Source: a bacterium (GTDB lineage Bacteria > Desulfobacterota > DSWW01). From it: a DNA stretch of 64,000 nucleotides. The stretch is from contig JANQFG010000017.1 in NCBI GenBank assembly GCA_028277985.1, positions 30,693-94,692 of the forward strand, written 5' to 3'. Of the stretch, positions 9,831 through 18,640 are shown piece after piece. Position numbers and translations under genes: made by a program. Position 1 is the first letter of the stretch. Every line of letters starts with the position of its first letter. The notes under the pieces are model-generated. The model made no database searches, was not told the origin of the DNA, and saw only the letters and a program-made list of their open reading frames with translations.

Positions 9831-11780
9831 TTGCCGCATGAACGTGCAAGCCGGGAATCGCCGGCATGGTGGCGACATCTTCCCTCCCGCTCGTGGTTTC
9901 TGATTTCATCTCTCACCTTCCTGGTGGTGGCCCTGAACGTTCTCAAGCCCCTTCACATCGATGACACGTATTTCTACTACCAGGCCAGACACATCGCGGA
10001 AAACCCCCTGGATCCCCTGGACGTTGAGATTTTCTGGTTCCAGTGGCCCAGGCCGGCCGCCGAAAGCACGGTGCCCCCGGTGGTGCCCTACTGGCTGGCT
10101 TCGGGCATTCGGCTCCTCGGCGAGAACCCCTTCCTTTGGAAACTCTGGTTCTCCCCCTTTGTCTTTGTTTTCGTAGCCTGCGTGCACGCGTTGATGACCC
10201 GGTTCGCGTCCGGGCTGAGCGCTCCCCTGACGGTGATGACCGTGCTCACACCTGCCTTCTTGCCCAGTTGGAACCTGATGCTCGATATGCCGACGCTGAC
10301 GCTCTCTCTCGCCTCGCTGGTATTGTTCATGAGGGCCTGCGACGGGGGATCGCCCGCCTGGGTGATCGGCTCCGGCCTGGTGGCCGGTCTTGCGATGCAG
10401 ACAAAATACGTCGGAGCGATCGCACCTGCGGTCCTGCTCCTCTATGCTTTCGTGTATGGGCGTCCTGGCCTTGGGCTGATCGCGGCCGTACTCTCAGCGG
10501 CCGTATTCAGCCTGTGGGAGTCGGTTCTGTTGCTTGTCTACGGGCATTCTCAGTTCATCTGGAGTCTGAAATACAGCTTCCCCGAAGCCTGGGACAAGCT
10601 CGTTCTGGCCAAGGGGCTGCTCATGACCTTGGGCGGAACGAGTGTCTGTGCTGCGTTGGTCGCCATGGTCGGACTCAAGGTGCCGAGGGGTGCAATCTAC
10701 TTGTCGATCGGGCTGGTGCTGGTCGGATACGGCCTCGTTGCCTTCACGCCCGCCGAACACACGGTGTTCGCAACATTTGGGGTCGTGGTTGCTGTGGGCA
10801 CATCGGCCGCATTCTGGAGTCTGATTCGCTTCAAGCCGGGGCCTGCACCGAAGACGGGGGGAGGGGGGGCGAAACGGGAGGAGCTCTTTCTTGCTCTCTG
10901 GCTGGCCCTCGAAATCGTCGGGTATTTCTTCATTTCGCCGTTCTGTGCGGTGCGTAGAATTCTGGGCATGGTTATGGTGATCATGCTGATCGTGGGGCGG
11001 CTTTCGTCCGTGTTGTCGGGCAGGACTCACGAGAAGGTATCCGCCGTTCATGCGGTGGTGGTTCTCGGGACGGTTCTGGGACTCGCAATCAGTGTTCTCG
11101 ATATTCGGGAGGCCTCTGTCGCGAAGTCGGCAGCGCTGGATGCGGAGAGATGGATTCGCGGGAAGGATGCGGAAGCTCGGATCTGGTATGTCGGGCATTG
11201 GGGTTTCGCCTATTATGCGGACCGTGCCGGCATGCGGCCGGTTGTCCCGGACCACTCTCTGATAAGACGCGGGGACTGGCTGGTGGCGCCGAATCGTATC
11301 GAAAGACAGGATATAGCGTATGAGGCCTCGCAGCTGGCCTTCCTGCACACAGAGACCTACGATGATCCCTTCAAGCTCCGCAGCGTGCTCTGCTTCTATT
11401 CCGGGATCGTGCCGATGGAGCATCGGGACGATTCTCGACTCGAAGTGTATGTGTTCCGTGCCAGATCCGACTATGTGCCGCGAACCGCATGGCATCCGTC
11501 GCGAGTAACCGAATGGGTGCGAAAACGAAAGGCCATGACGTGGCGCCTATCCGCACTCCCCTACCTGACAAGAAGCCTGGGACACCCGGACGCGAATGTG
11601 CGGGCTCTGATGGCCGAGGTGATCGGCGAGTTGGGAATCGAGGCAGAGGCGGCGGTTCCCGAGTTGAAGAGATGCATGCAGGACAGGAACCCCGGGGTGC
11701 GGAGGGCTGCATCCCTGTCCCTGAAGAAGATGGGCCATGACGTGGCAGGTGCAGGGGGAGCGGTGCGAGACACGGAGTAG
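9831..11780 (+). CDS. GT-C-like membrane protein with C-terminal HEAT repeats
   Basis: A 649-residue protein. The first helix is followed by LHIDDTYFYYQARHIAENP, an Asp-Asp loop typical of GT39-type mannosyltransferase relatives. About ten helices follow, then a soluble tail whose last 80 residues are two HEAT-like repeats (GHPDANVRALMAEVIGELG, then DRNPGVRRAASLSLKKMG). It uses a TTG start with AGAGGA ten bases upstream. It lies 53 bases after the preceding GT-C gene in the same direction, so the two probably share a transcript. Fusion of a membrane glycosyltransferase fold to HEAT repeats recurs in this window (see the gene at 14651-16132). Biochemical role is inferred. Confidence 0.7.
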   Translation: MPHERASRESPAWWRHLPSRSWFLISSLTFLVVALNVLKPLHIDDTYFYYQARHIAENPLDPLDVEIFWFQWPRPAAESTVPPVVPYWLASGIRLLGENPFLWKLWFSPFVFVFVACVHALMTRFASGLSAPLTVMTVLTPAFLPSWNLMLDMPTLTLSLASLVLFMRACDGGSPAWVIGSGLVAGLAMQTKYVGAIAPAVLLLYAFVYGRPGLGLIAAVLSAAVFSLWESVLLLVYGHSQFIWSLKYSFPEAWDKLVLAKGLLMTLGGTSVCAALVAMVGLKVPRGAIYLSIGLVLVGYGLVAFTPAEHTVFATFGVVVAVGTSAAFWSLIRFKPGPAPKTGGGGAKREELFLALWLALEIVGYFFISPFCAVRRILGMVMVIMLIVGRLSSVLSGRTHEKVSAVHAVVVLGTVLGLAISVLDIREASVAKSAALDAERWIRGKDAEARIWYVGHWGFAYYADRAGMRPVVPDHSLIRRGDWLVAPNRIERQDIAYEASQLAFLHTETYDDPFKLRSVLCFYSGIVPMEHRDDSRLEVYVFRARSDYVPRTAWHPSRVTEWVRKRKAMTWRLSALPYLTRSLGHPDANVRALMAEVIGELGIEAEAAVPELKRCMQDRNPGVRRAASLSLKKMGHDVAGAGGAVRDTE

Positions 11781-11791
11781 CAGCCGTGCCC

Positions 11792-13144
11792 TCAGAGATA
11801 GCCGAGAGATTTTAGCTTGTTGACGGTTCCCTGGTCCGGGACGAACGGATCGGCTTCGGCCTCGGGATGATCTGCGAGAAACGTCTGTAGCACGCCGTGG
11901 AGTCTCGATCGCACTTCCGGGTACTTGCCCTCGACATTTGACAATTCCTCCGGATCCTCGGCCAGGTTGTAGAGTTCGATGCCCTGCAGCACACGGCCGG
12001 TTCCGGGCTCTTCCAGGCGATTGTAGACGAACTTCCACGCCCCGTGCGTCATTCCCTGACGGGAGAGCCCGTTCTTGATTTCGAGTTTCCCGTACATGGA
12101 CTCGAAGTAGCAGGGCGGAGATTCCGTAGAACCCTTTTCAAACGCCGGAACCAGGGACTCCCCCTCGAAGGTGGTTGGCAGGGGCAGGCCGACCGCCTCC
12201 AGGATGGTCGGCATGACATCCACCGAGTGGCAGTTCCCCTGGATCCGCCGGTTCTCCGGAAGCCTTCCTGGAAATCGAAGCACAAACGGCACGTGAAGGG
12301 CTGCGTCCGAAAGCTGGCCCTGGTGGAAGTAACGGCCGTGCTCACCCAGACATTCGCCATGATCCGCGGTGAAGACCACGAGAGTGTCGTCGGACAGCCC
12401 CAGCCTGTCGAGTTCGCTTATCAAACGGCCAAGCTGATCGTCTGTGAACGCGACCTCGCCCGAGTAGGGATGTGGGAACGCAGCCCTGAACTTCTCGGGT
12501 GGCGCATAGTCATGGTGAGGGTCGAAGTAGTGGACCATCATGAAGAAAGGGCGGTCGTCCCGGTCGGCGAGCCAGCGAAGTGCTTCGTCTGTGACGATGT
12601 CCGCGGTGTTCTCGAAATTCGGCGTGGAATGCCCGCTCCAGTTGAAGGTTCCGTCCTCCCCCTTTTTCAAGCCCTGCATGGGACGTTCCGAGCGCATTTC
12701 TTCGAAATAGGTGTCAAACCCCTGATTCGTGCCGAAACGGGAGTCTATCGGGAAGCCGGCGATGAAGGCGGCGGTTTGATAGCCCCCTTCTTTGAAGATC
12801 TCCGCCATGGTGACGGCCCTTTCGGGAAGGGAGAAGATGCCGTTGACCCGGACACCGTGGGTCAGGGGGTAGGTGCCGGTGAGAAGGGTGCAGAAGGAAG
12901 GGAGGGTCTGGGGGACCGGGCAGATCATCTTTTCGAACAGGACGCCGCCCGAGGCAAGGGCGTCGATATTCGGCGAAGTCTCTTCCTGCCATCCGTAGCA
13001 TCCCAGCCGGTCGGCGCGGAGCGTGTCGACCACGACCAAAAGGACGTTGGCGGGTTTCTCCCGGGCGCCCTTCCAGAGCAGCAAAGTGCCTAGAAGGGCC
13101 GTCACGAGGATGAGGGCAACGAGATAGAAGCGCCGATGACCCAT
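11792..13144 (-). CDS. membrane-anchored sulfatase-family hydrolase or phosphotransferase
   Basis: A 450-residue protein: one N-terminal membrane anchor (residues 7-25), then an alkaline-phosphatase-superfamily sulfatase domain facing the periplasm. Metal-binding motifs are clear: NVLLVVVDTLRADRLGCYG at about 33-51 and FTADHGECLGEHG near 265. The nucleophile segment reads PQTLPSFCTLLTG. True sulfatases have Cys or Ser followed by x-P-x-R for formylglycine formation; here the residue is Thr and the Arg is missing. A threonine nucleophile is known in phosphoethanolamine and glycerol-phosphate transferases of the same superfamily, so a phosphotransferase or phosphodiesterase is at least as likely. 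It is the last gene of the long minus-strand glycan operon. Confidence 0.8.
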   Translation of the reverse strand: MGHRRFYLVALILVTALLGTLLLWKGAREKPANVLLVVVDTLRADRLGCYGWQEETSPNIDALASGGVLFEKMICPVPQTLPSFCTLLTGTYPLTHGVRVNGIFSLPERAVTMAEIFKEGGYQTAAFIAGFPIDSRFGTNQGFDTYFEEMRSERPMQGLKKGEDGTFNWSGHSTPNFENTADIVTDEALRWLADRDDRPFFMMVHYFDPHHDYAPPEKFRAAFPHPYSGEVAFTDDQLGRLISELDRLGLSDDTLVVFTADHGECLGEHGRYFHQGQLSDAALHVPFVLRFPGRLPENRRIQGNCHSVDVMPTILEAVGLPLPTTFEGESLVPAFEKGSTESPPCYFESMYGKLEIKNGLSRQGMTHGAWKFVYNRLEEPGTGRVLQGIELYNLAEDPEELSNVEGKYPEVRSRLHGVLQTFLADHPEAEADPFVPDQGTVNKLKSLGYL

Positions 13145-13150
13145 AGGACT

Positions 13151-14647
13151 CTACCCTTTCAAGTGGAACCAGTTGTAGGAGCTCGAGAATACATGCCGGG
13201 TCATCACCCATTCGGAAACCGTGATGACAACGGCAACGAGACAAAGGAAGCCGAGCGCCAGTGCCGGCCTCTTCCTCCACGAGAGCAACCGCCCGACCCC
13301 ATCGACATACAACAGCAGCAGCGGCACGAGACAGCAAAGAATCAGACGGCCCGAGGTGAAGTAGGGGGACTCTCTGGAGGGGTACCAGCATTTTCCGAAA
13401 TCGAAGACAACCGAAAGCGCGGCGAGTACGAGTACGGAGATTGCCAACGTCAGGAAACTCACGGTGAGCAGGAACCGATACTCCCTGCCCGTGTCGTCAC
13501 GCCTCCATACGAGGAAGACCAGACACATCCCCAGGAAGATCGCCGAAGAGGCTGCGTAGAAAGTATCCAACCAGGGCAATCGGATGTGTTCGAGATTCCA
13601 GACGAATTCTCCCCTCCAGAAGGTAACGGTGAGTTTCTCGAGAAAGTAGAAGAGTCCAGTGATGCCGAAGATCGGATGATCCCCTATCTGCCCGAGAGAT
13701 TTGGCGGTCCAGCCGAGATACTCCGCCTTGTGCGCTGACCCGGTCACATCGCCGAAGAGGAGAAGGTTCCTCCCCAGCCATAAGCCTGTGGGGATGAAGG
13801 TCCCGAGGATCAGCGCCGACAATCTCGGCACGTACTCAGCAAGTCTTCCCTCCGCAAGGAGGTCCTTCACCTTGAGGAGTACAATCAAGCCGAGCAGGAC
13901 GAGCACTGCCAGATTCGATATCTTCACGAGAAAGCACCCCGCGACCGCCAGGCCGGCCAGGGCGTGGTAGAGAACGGATCTCGAATGAAAGTAGAGCTGA
14001 AGAAGCATGAGGAGCGAAATGGCAAAGAGGAGGGGGGAGAGCACGTCGCTGTTGATGGAATAGAATACGTCCTGCGGGAAGAAGGCGGTCAGAACGGGCA
14101 GGCCGAGCCTTTGTACGGGATTGTCCGCGGCGAAGGTCCGTCCGATGAGATAGGTTAGGTAGACGAGGGCGGCTACGAGGGGGACATTCAGGAAGCGGAT
14201 CCAGTACAGGGAGTTTCCGCCGGTCAGTCCGGCGCTCCTGCCGGCCGCGGACCATAGGCCGGCGAGGGCATAATAGGCCGGAAAGGATGTGCTCTCGTGA
14301 TTTCCCTTTCGGAACCAACGATCTGACGCTCTGTGGAAGTCCTGCGTTGAGCGCACATTCGGGATCTTCCAGGCAGGGGCCGGGATTCGGCCCTGCGGGA
14401 ATTTCTCGGGACCACGAAAGTATTCCGGCGTGCCGTAGAGAACGATGAGTTCGGCAACCCGGCTGCTGTAGTTCGCAAGCTCTTCCCTGGGTACGTCTCC
14501 AACGGAATACTTGTAGACCAGATCGAAGTGCATCTGTTCGTCCACATTGTTGAAGAAGGGAAACGCAGCGCTGTACACGAACACGCGGACCGCCGCGAAC
14601 ATGCACAGCAGGAACACGAAGATCTGTTCTCGCCTGGCTCGATCCAT
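13151..14647 (-). CDS. polytopic membrane protein, GT-C/DUF2142-like
   Basis: 498 residues with about ten helices. The first periplasmic loop carries NNVDEQMHFDLVYKY, resembling the acidic D-E loop of the DUF2142 family of predicted glycosyltransferases, and the end of the protein is a final pair of helices. It starts at an ATG only three bases beyond the stop of the upstream gene and ends six bases before the sulfatase-like gene, so translation is probably coupled. No enzymatic assignment can be made beyond membership of a GT-C-like fold; substrate and acceptor are unknown. Confidence 0.65.
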   Translation of the reverse strand: MDRARREQIFVFLLCMFAAVRVFVYSAAFPFFNNVDEQMHFDLVYKYSVGDVPREELANYSSRVAELIVLYGTPEYFRGPEKFPQGRIPAPAWKIPNVRSTQDFHRASDRWFRKGNHESTSFPAYYALAGLWSAAGRSAGLTGGNSLYWIRFLNVPLVAALVYLTYLIGRTFAADNPVQRLGLPVLTAFFPQDVFYSINSDVLSPLLFAISLLMLLQLYFHSRSVLYHALAGLAVAGCFLVKISNLAVLVLLGLIVLLKVKDLLAEGRLAEYVPRLSALILGTFIPTGLWLGRNLLLFGDVTGSAHKAEYLGWTAKSLGQIGDHPIFGITGLFYFLEKLTVTFWRGEFVWNLEHIRLPWLDTFYAASSAIFLGMCLVFLVWRRDDTGREYRFLLTVSFLTLAISVLVLAALSVVFDFGKCWYPSRESPYFTSGRLILCCLVPLLLLYVDGVGRLLSWRKRPALALGFLCLVAVVITVSEWVMTRHVFSSSYNWFHLKG

Positions 14648-14650
14648 GAT

Positions 14651-16132
14651 TCACATCTTGTCTACGATCTTGTAAATGCGCTCTATACTGCCTCTCGCCT
14701 TGTAGGCATAATCCCGGGCGTACCAGGAAGGATCTTGGGCGATCGCCTGATCGAGCAGGCGATTCGTATCGTCTTCCCCGATTTCACCGAGAGCCTGATA
14801 GACCTTGGTCCTTACGATCTGTTCCGGATCGGACACACCTTGCTTCAACGCGGACGTCACGATCGGGTCTCGGTGGTATCTCATCGCGATGAAAGCATAG
14901 TGACGTACCGATGGGTCCGGATCCCTTGACAGCGATGCGAGGGTCTCGTACGAAAGTAGCGTCGAGCAATGAAGCAGACTCAAGTATCGCTTGGTCGCGT
15001 TCTTGGCCGAGGCATACTCGTACGCCTTCGTATTCGGATCCGCATTCAATGAACGAACAAGGTATCCATTGTAGAACCTGAGGGAAGGCAGAACAAGGAC
15101 AACAGCGAACAGCAGGAGGGCCGTTCCCTTGCTTCGATCATACACATCCTCGAGGAACAGGACGATTCGCGCGAACACGAGGAACAGAACCGCAAGGAAC
15201 CCTCCCTTGAAGAACCAGCGAGTTCCTTTCCGAATCGCCTTGTTGTGGTCAAAATGCTTGCTCGCGTCCCGGACGAGCGTCTGTCCCATGGGCGCGGCTC
15301 CGGAAGCGGCATACAGGAAGGAGGGACAATCCGATTCCGTCTTGCTGATTACGAGCGAAGTGCTGGGCAGGGCGCAGGGGTCCGGATGTCTGAGCAGGAG
15401 AGTCCCGGAGGGTAGAGGCTCGGAAAACTCGATGCCTTCCGATATGGCGATGACCTTCTGGGCCTGATAGAAGACGGGTTTGATCGCGTGGGCCGCGAGA
15501 AGAGTGTGGTCGTAGTAGAAGTTGCTCAGCAGGGTCCCCGAAGGCAGGCCCATCAGCATATTTCGCACCGTCACGGAAGAGACGGTCCCGAGCGGAACGA
15601 AAGCCAACAGGAAAGGGAGGGCGAAAAGGGCAAGCCTGGCGGGATTTCTCCTCTTCGTCTGCCCCCGCCTCTGAGCGTAGATCCAGGGGATCCAGAAGAA
15701 GGCAGGCGTAAGGGCGGCCCACAGGACCGACAGAACCGGTATTTCCCTGCTGAGCATCAGGAACAGGTAGAGGGGGATCAACAGCAAAGTAAGGACAGGA
15801 TTGATCCATTTGCCCCGGGTGCCTGTCACCCACGGGACGATCGACAGGGCGGAGGAAAAGAGCGCCGTCATTGAACCCAAGGTGACGCCGAAGAACAGCG
15901 CACTTCCGAGTTGGTGATGAAAGGCTTGAAGGTAGGGGGCCTCCGGTGAAATAACGACACGCATGTCGTTGCGCAGGAACCACTCCATCTTCGCCGCAAC
16001 CAAGTCCGCGTGCGTCCGCACAAGGATCAGGCCGAAGACGGTATAGAGAAGGATGCACGCAAGGGTACCGAGAAGGATGCCGTTCAGAAGCCTTCCTAAG
16101 TCTCTTCCCTTCGAGGTGTCAAGGAGTCGCAA
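14651..16132 (-). CDS. membrane protein with C-terminal HEAT repeats
   Basis: A 493-residue protein. The first ~340 residues hold six to eight hydrophobic helices with a periplasmic domain of about 130 residues between them (residues 195-305). The last 110 residues are HEAT-type repeats (RDPDPSVRHYAFIAMRYH, then SDPEQIVRTKVYQALGEIG). The acidic loop seen in the neighbouring GT-C proteins is absent, so it may be an accessory subunit rather than an enzyme. It uses a TTG start with GGAGG ten bases upstream. It is 36 bases downstream of the GT2 gene and 3 bases upstream of the next gene. I do not recognise a named family. Confidence 0.65.
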   Translation of the reverse strand: MRLLDTSKGRDLGRLLNGILLGTLACILLYTVFGLILVRTHADLVAAKMEWFLRNDMRVVISPEAPYLQAFHHQLGSALFFGVTLGSMTALFSSALSIVPWVTGTRGKWINPVLTLLLIPLYLFLMLSREIPVLSVLWAALTPAFFWIPWIYAQRRGQTKRRNPARLALFALPFLLAFVPLGTVSSVTVRNMLMGLPSGTLLSNFYYDHTLLAAHAIKPVFYQAQKVIAISEGIEFSEPLPSGTLLLRHPDPCALPSTSLVISKTESDCPSFLYAASGAAPMGQTLVRDASKHFDHNKAIRKGTRWFFKGGFLAVLFLVFARIVLFLEDVYDRSKGTALLLFAVVLVLPSLRFYNGYLVRSLNADPNTKAYEYASAKNATKRYLSLLHCSTLLSYETLASLSRDPDPSVRHYAFIAMRYHRDPIVTSALKQGVSDPEQIVRTKVYQALGEIGEDDTNRLLDQAIAQDPSWYARDYAYKARGSIERIYKIVDKM

Positions 16133-16168
16133 TCTGTGCTGCCTCCGGGAGGGACGAGTCAGTGGGAT

Positions 16169-16948
16169 TCAGCCCCGGGCGGATCCGTTCGTGTCGTTCT
16201 TCCTCGGGGGGAAGAGTCGGGATGAGATCACCCCCATCCGGACGAGTCGATAGGTAAGCGCAGTGGCCAGGCATCCGAAGCCATAGGTGATGCTGCGTCT
16301 CAGGTTGATGGAGGAGGCCTCCGGAAAGTACTTGGTCGGGCAGCTTATCTCTGCAATCGTGTGCCCGGACCAGAGGATCTGGGCCAGCATCTGGTTGTCG
16401 AACACGAAATCATCCGAATTCACGTCAATGGGCAGGCTTTCCAGCAAGGGCCGGGAAAAAGCACGGTAACCCGTATGATATTCGGACAGCTTCGCGCTCA
16501 TCAACAGATTCCCTGCCAGGGTCAGAAAACGATTGGCCACGTATTTCCAGAGGGGCATGCCCCCGCGAAGGGCGTAGCCGCCCAGAATCCGGGATCCGAG
16601 CACACACGGGTACAGCTCGTTTCCGATGATGGCGGTCATGGCGGGAACGAGCTTGGGTGTGTACTGATAGTCCGGATGGACCATGATGATGATGTCCGCA
16701 CCCTCCTCCAGGGCGAGTCGGTAACAGGTCTTCTGGTTCGCACCATACCCTCGATTCGCGGCATGGACATGGACCCGGACACCGGGAAGCGTCCCGGCTA
16801 CGGCCACGGTCTCGTCCTGGCTCGCGTCATCCACGACGATGACCCGGTCGACGACCCCCTGGTCCATCAGTTCCTCATAGGTCTTTCGTACGGTCCTCGC
16901 GGCGTTGTAGGCCGGCATCACGACAACTACTTTCTTGTCCCTGAACAT
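16169..16948 (-). CDS. family 2 glycosyltransferase, polyprenyl-phosphate sugar synthase-like
   Basis: A 259-residue cytoplasmic GT-A enzyme of the dolichyl-phosphate mannosyltransferase (DPM1) type. It opens with VVVVMPAYNAARTVRKTYEEL, followed by VVDDASQDETVAVA near residue 37 and the metal-binding region MVHPDYQYTPKL near residue 90, where the canonical motif is DADLQ. Such enzymes attach a sugar from a nucleotide donor to a polyprenyl phosphate. The surrounding GT-C proteins are of the class that uses such lipid donors, so it probably supplies them. The start at 16948 follows a strong GAGGTGA ribosome site; the longer open frame would overlap the upstream gene. A terminal hydrophobic patch near residue 225 may touch the membrane. 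Confidence 0.88.
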   Translation of the reverse strand: MFRDKKVVVVMPAYNAARTVRKTYEELMDQGVVDRVIVVDDASQDETVAVAGTLPGVRVHVHAANRGYGANQKTCYRLALEEGADIIIMVHPDYQYTPKLVPAMTAIIGNELYPCVLGSRILGGYALRGGMPLWKYVANRFLTLAGNLLMSAKLSEYHTGYRAFSRPLLESLPIDVNSDDFVFDNQMLAQILWSGHTIAEISCPTKYFPEASSINLRRSITYGFGCLATALTYRLVRMGVISSRLFPPRKNDTNGSARG

Positions 16949-16986
16949 GCTCACCTCGGCACGGTGCGTATGGATCGCGTTCGCAT

Positions 16987-18621
16987 CTACGGCTTTCTCT
17001 TGAAAACCGCCAGCCACAAGTCTGATTTCGGGGTATACCCGACGGCCTCCTCGTCCCATCGGTACAGGATTCGGTCCCATGACACCATATCGATTATACC
17101 GGCTATTTCGTAGAATTCATCCCGGTATCGTTCCGACCATCCGAAAATGCGGGTATTCGATTCGGGGCCGGCGAGCCAGGAAGTGGGAACGTTGACGAAA
17201 ACCAGGAACTTCGGGCGAGCCGTCTCGATCTCCTCGATCATCTCCTGTTGCATCACGTCGGCGAACTCGTGGTCTTCCATCAAGGCATAGGTGTAAATGT
17301 ATCCGGTCGCCGCCCGTCTGCGGGCGTAGAAGTAGATCTGTGGTTCCGAGCCGATCACTGCGATACGGTCCTCCTCCGTCGTGTGTTCCCTCAGGTAACG
17401 GGCAATTTCCAGGGATTCCGGGAAAGGGTTGAGACCGTAGGTGGTTCTGCACGCCGTGAGGGGATCGGAAAAGAAGAGGAAACTCCTCTGGGTGTAAGCG
17501 CCCTGCACGATCGACCCGATGATCACCAGGAAGGAGAGCGCCCTCCCCAGCTTGGCAGCCCGGGACCCTGTGAATAGATCTTCCAGGGCGGCCACGGCGA
17601 CTCCCGACAGAAGAGCGATCGCAGGCAGGAGCAGGATGAAGTAGTGAGGGCGGAAATAGAGGCCCGGACAGACCGCCAGAAACGAAAAGATCGTGAATCC
17701 GCCTACGAAGATGGCTCTTTTCCGCGCTTCCCGGTTCCAGGCCAATGCGGTCAAGCCGATCCCGGCGAGTATCCAGAGGAAGGGGGCGGAAAGGAACAGC
17801 ATCACCGCTCTGCCTCTCAGGTTGTTCCATCCATCCGACAGAGGCAAACCGGTGACGTATGCCCGGGCGTATTCGAAGGTCCAGAACCAGAATTTTTCGA
17901 ACACCCCTGCTCTCCATAGAATCAGACACGTCAAGCCGAAAGGCAGGAGCACACCGACAATGAACGCAAGGAGCCTTGTAGACAGGGGCTTCCATTCAAA
18001 CGGCCGGACCCTGAGTTCGGCATGCAATAGGTGCAAACCGGCAAACAGGATGAAGGCGACCCCCTGCTGTTTCATCAGGAAGGCGACGCCCAGAAGCGAG
18101 GCCCCTGCCAGGGTACGCCACGCCCCCCGTCTGGTTCCTGATCCCACGAGAAGCAGGATTCCGCCCAGAGCAGGCAGGAGAACGAAGTGTTCCGCGTTGG
18201 CAAAGATTCCCTGAACCGGCTGGCCAAGGCAGAGCAAGGCAAAGGCCGCCGCAGCCGTGAGCCCGCACACGGGCCCCAGCAAGCGGTTCGCGAGAAGGAA
18301 TACGAGCAGGATGGTGCCCGCATTCAAGAGGAGCAGGCCCAGGTGGATGCCCCGATGCGTCTCTCCGAAGACGGCCTCGATCAAGGCGTAGGCTGCATAG
18401 GTTCCGGGAAGCTTCATGTTGTAGACGTTGCCGTAGGGAGGGGCCCCCTGCAGGATGAGCTGACCCGCGTATGCATATTCTCCCTCGTCTCTTTCCAGGG
18501 GCACGTCAACGAGGCGGATGCGAACGGCCGCCGTCAGCAACAGGATTGCCATCAAACAGATCAGGGCCCAGGGGAATCGAGACCCCCTGTTCGTGCTCTG
18601 TTTGTCGTTACGTGAAGACAT
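16987..18621 (-). CDS. GT39-family membrane glycosyltransferase
   Basis: A 544-residue protein with about eleven helices. The first loop carries PLERDEGEYAYAGQLIL, the diagnostic acidic pair of the PMT/ArnT-like GT39 family, which transfers sugars from polyprenyl-phosphate donors in the periplasm. The C-terminal third is a soluble domain ending in HEFADVMQQEMIEEIE and a WSERYRDEFYEIA stretch, as in many bacterial family members. The start at 18621 is chosen because AAGGA lies nine bases upstream and the longer frame would overlap the previous gene. It sits 20 bases after the TPR gene and 38 bases before the GT2 gene in the same operon. Confidence 0.82.
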   Translation of the reverse strand: MSSRNDKQSTNRGSRFPWALICLMAILLLTAAVRIRLVDVPLERDEGEYAYAGQLILQGAPPYGNVYNMKLPGTYAAYALIEAVFGETHRGIHLGLLLLNAGTILLVFLLANRLLGPVCGLTAAAAFALLCLGQPVQGIFANAEHFVLLPALGGILLLVGSGTRRGAWRTLAGASLLGVAFLMKQQGVAFILFAGLHLLHAELRVRPFEWKPLSTRLLAFIVGVLLPFGLTCLILWRAGVFEKFWFWTFEYARAYVTGLPLSDGWNNLRGRAVMLFLSAPFLWILAGIGLTALAWNREARKRAIFVGGFTIFSFLAVCPGLYFRPHYFILLLPAIALLSGVAVAALEDLFTGSRAAKLGRALSFLVIIGSIVQGAYTQRSFLFFSDPLTACRTTYGLNPFPESLEIARYLREHTTEEDRIAVIGSEPQIYFYARRRAATGYIYTYALMEDHEFADVMQQEMIEEIETARPKFLVFVNVPTSWLAGPESNTRIFGWSERYRDEFYEIAGIIDMVSWDRILYRWDEEAVGYTPKSDLWLAVFKRKP

Positions 18622-18640
18622 CGCCGAGATTCCTTCGATT

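Noticed and set aside
12044..13093. 349-codon plus-strand frame opposite the sulfatase-like gene
   Set aside because: Antisense of a gene with clear metal-binding motifs; no independent ribosome site or family.
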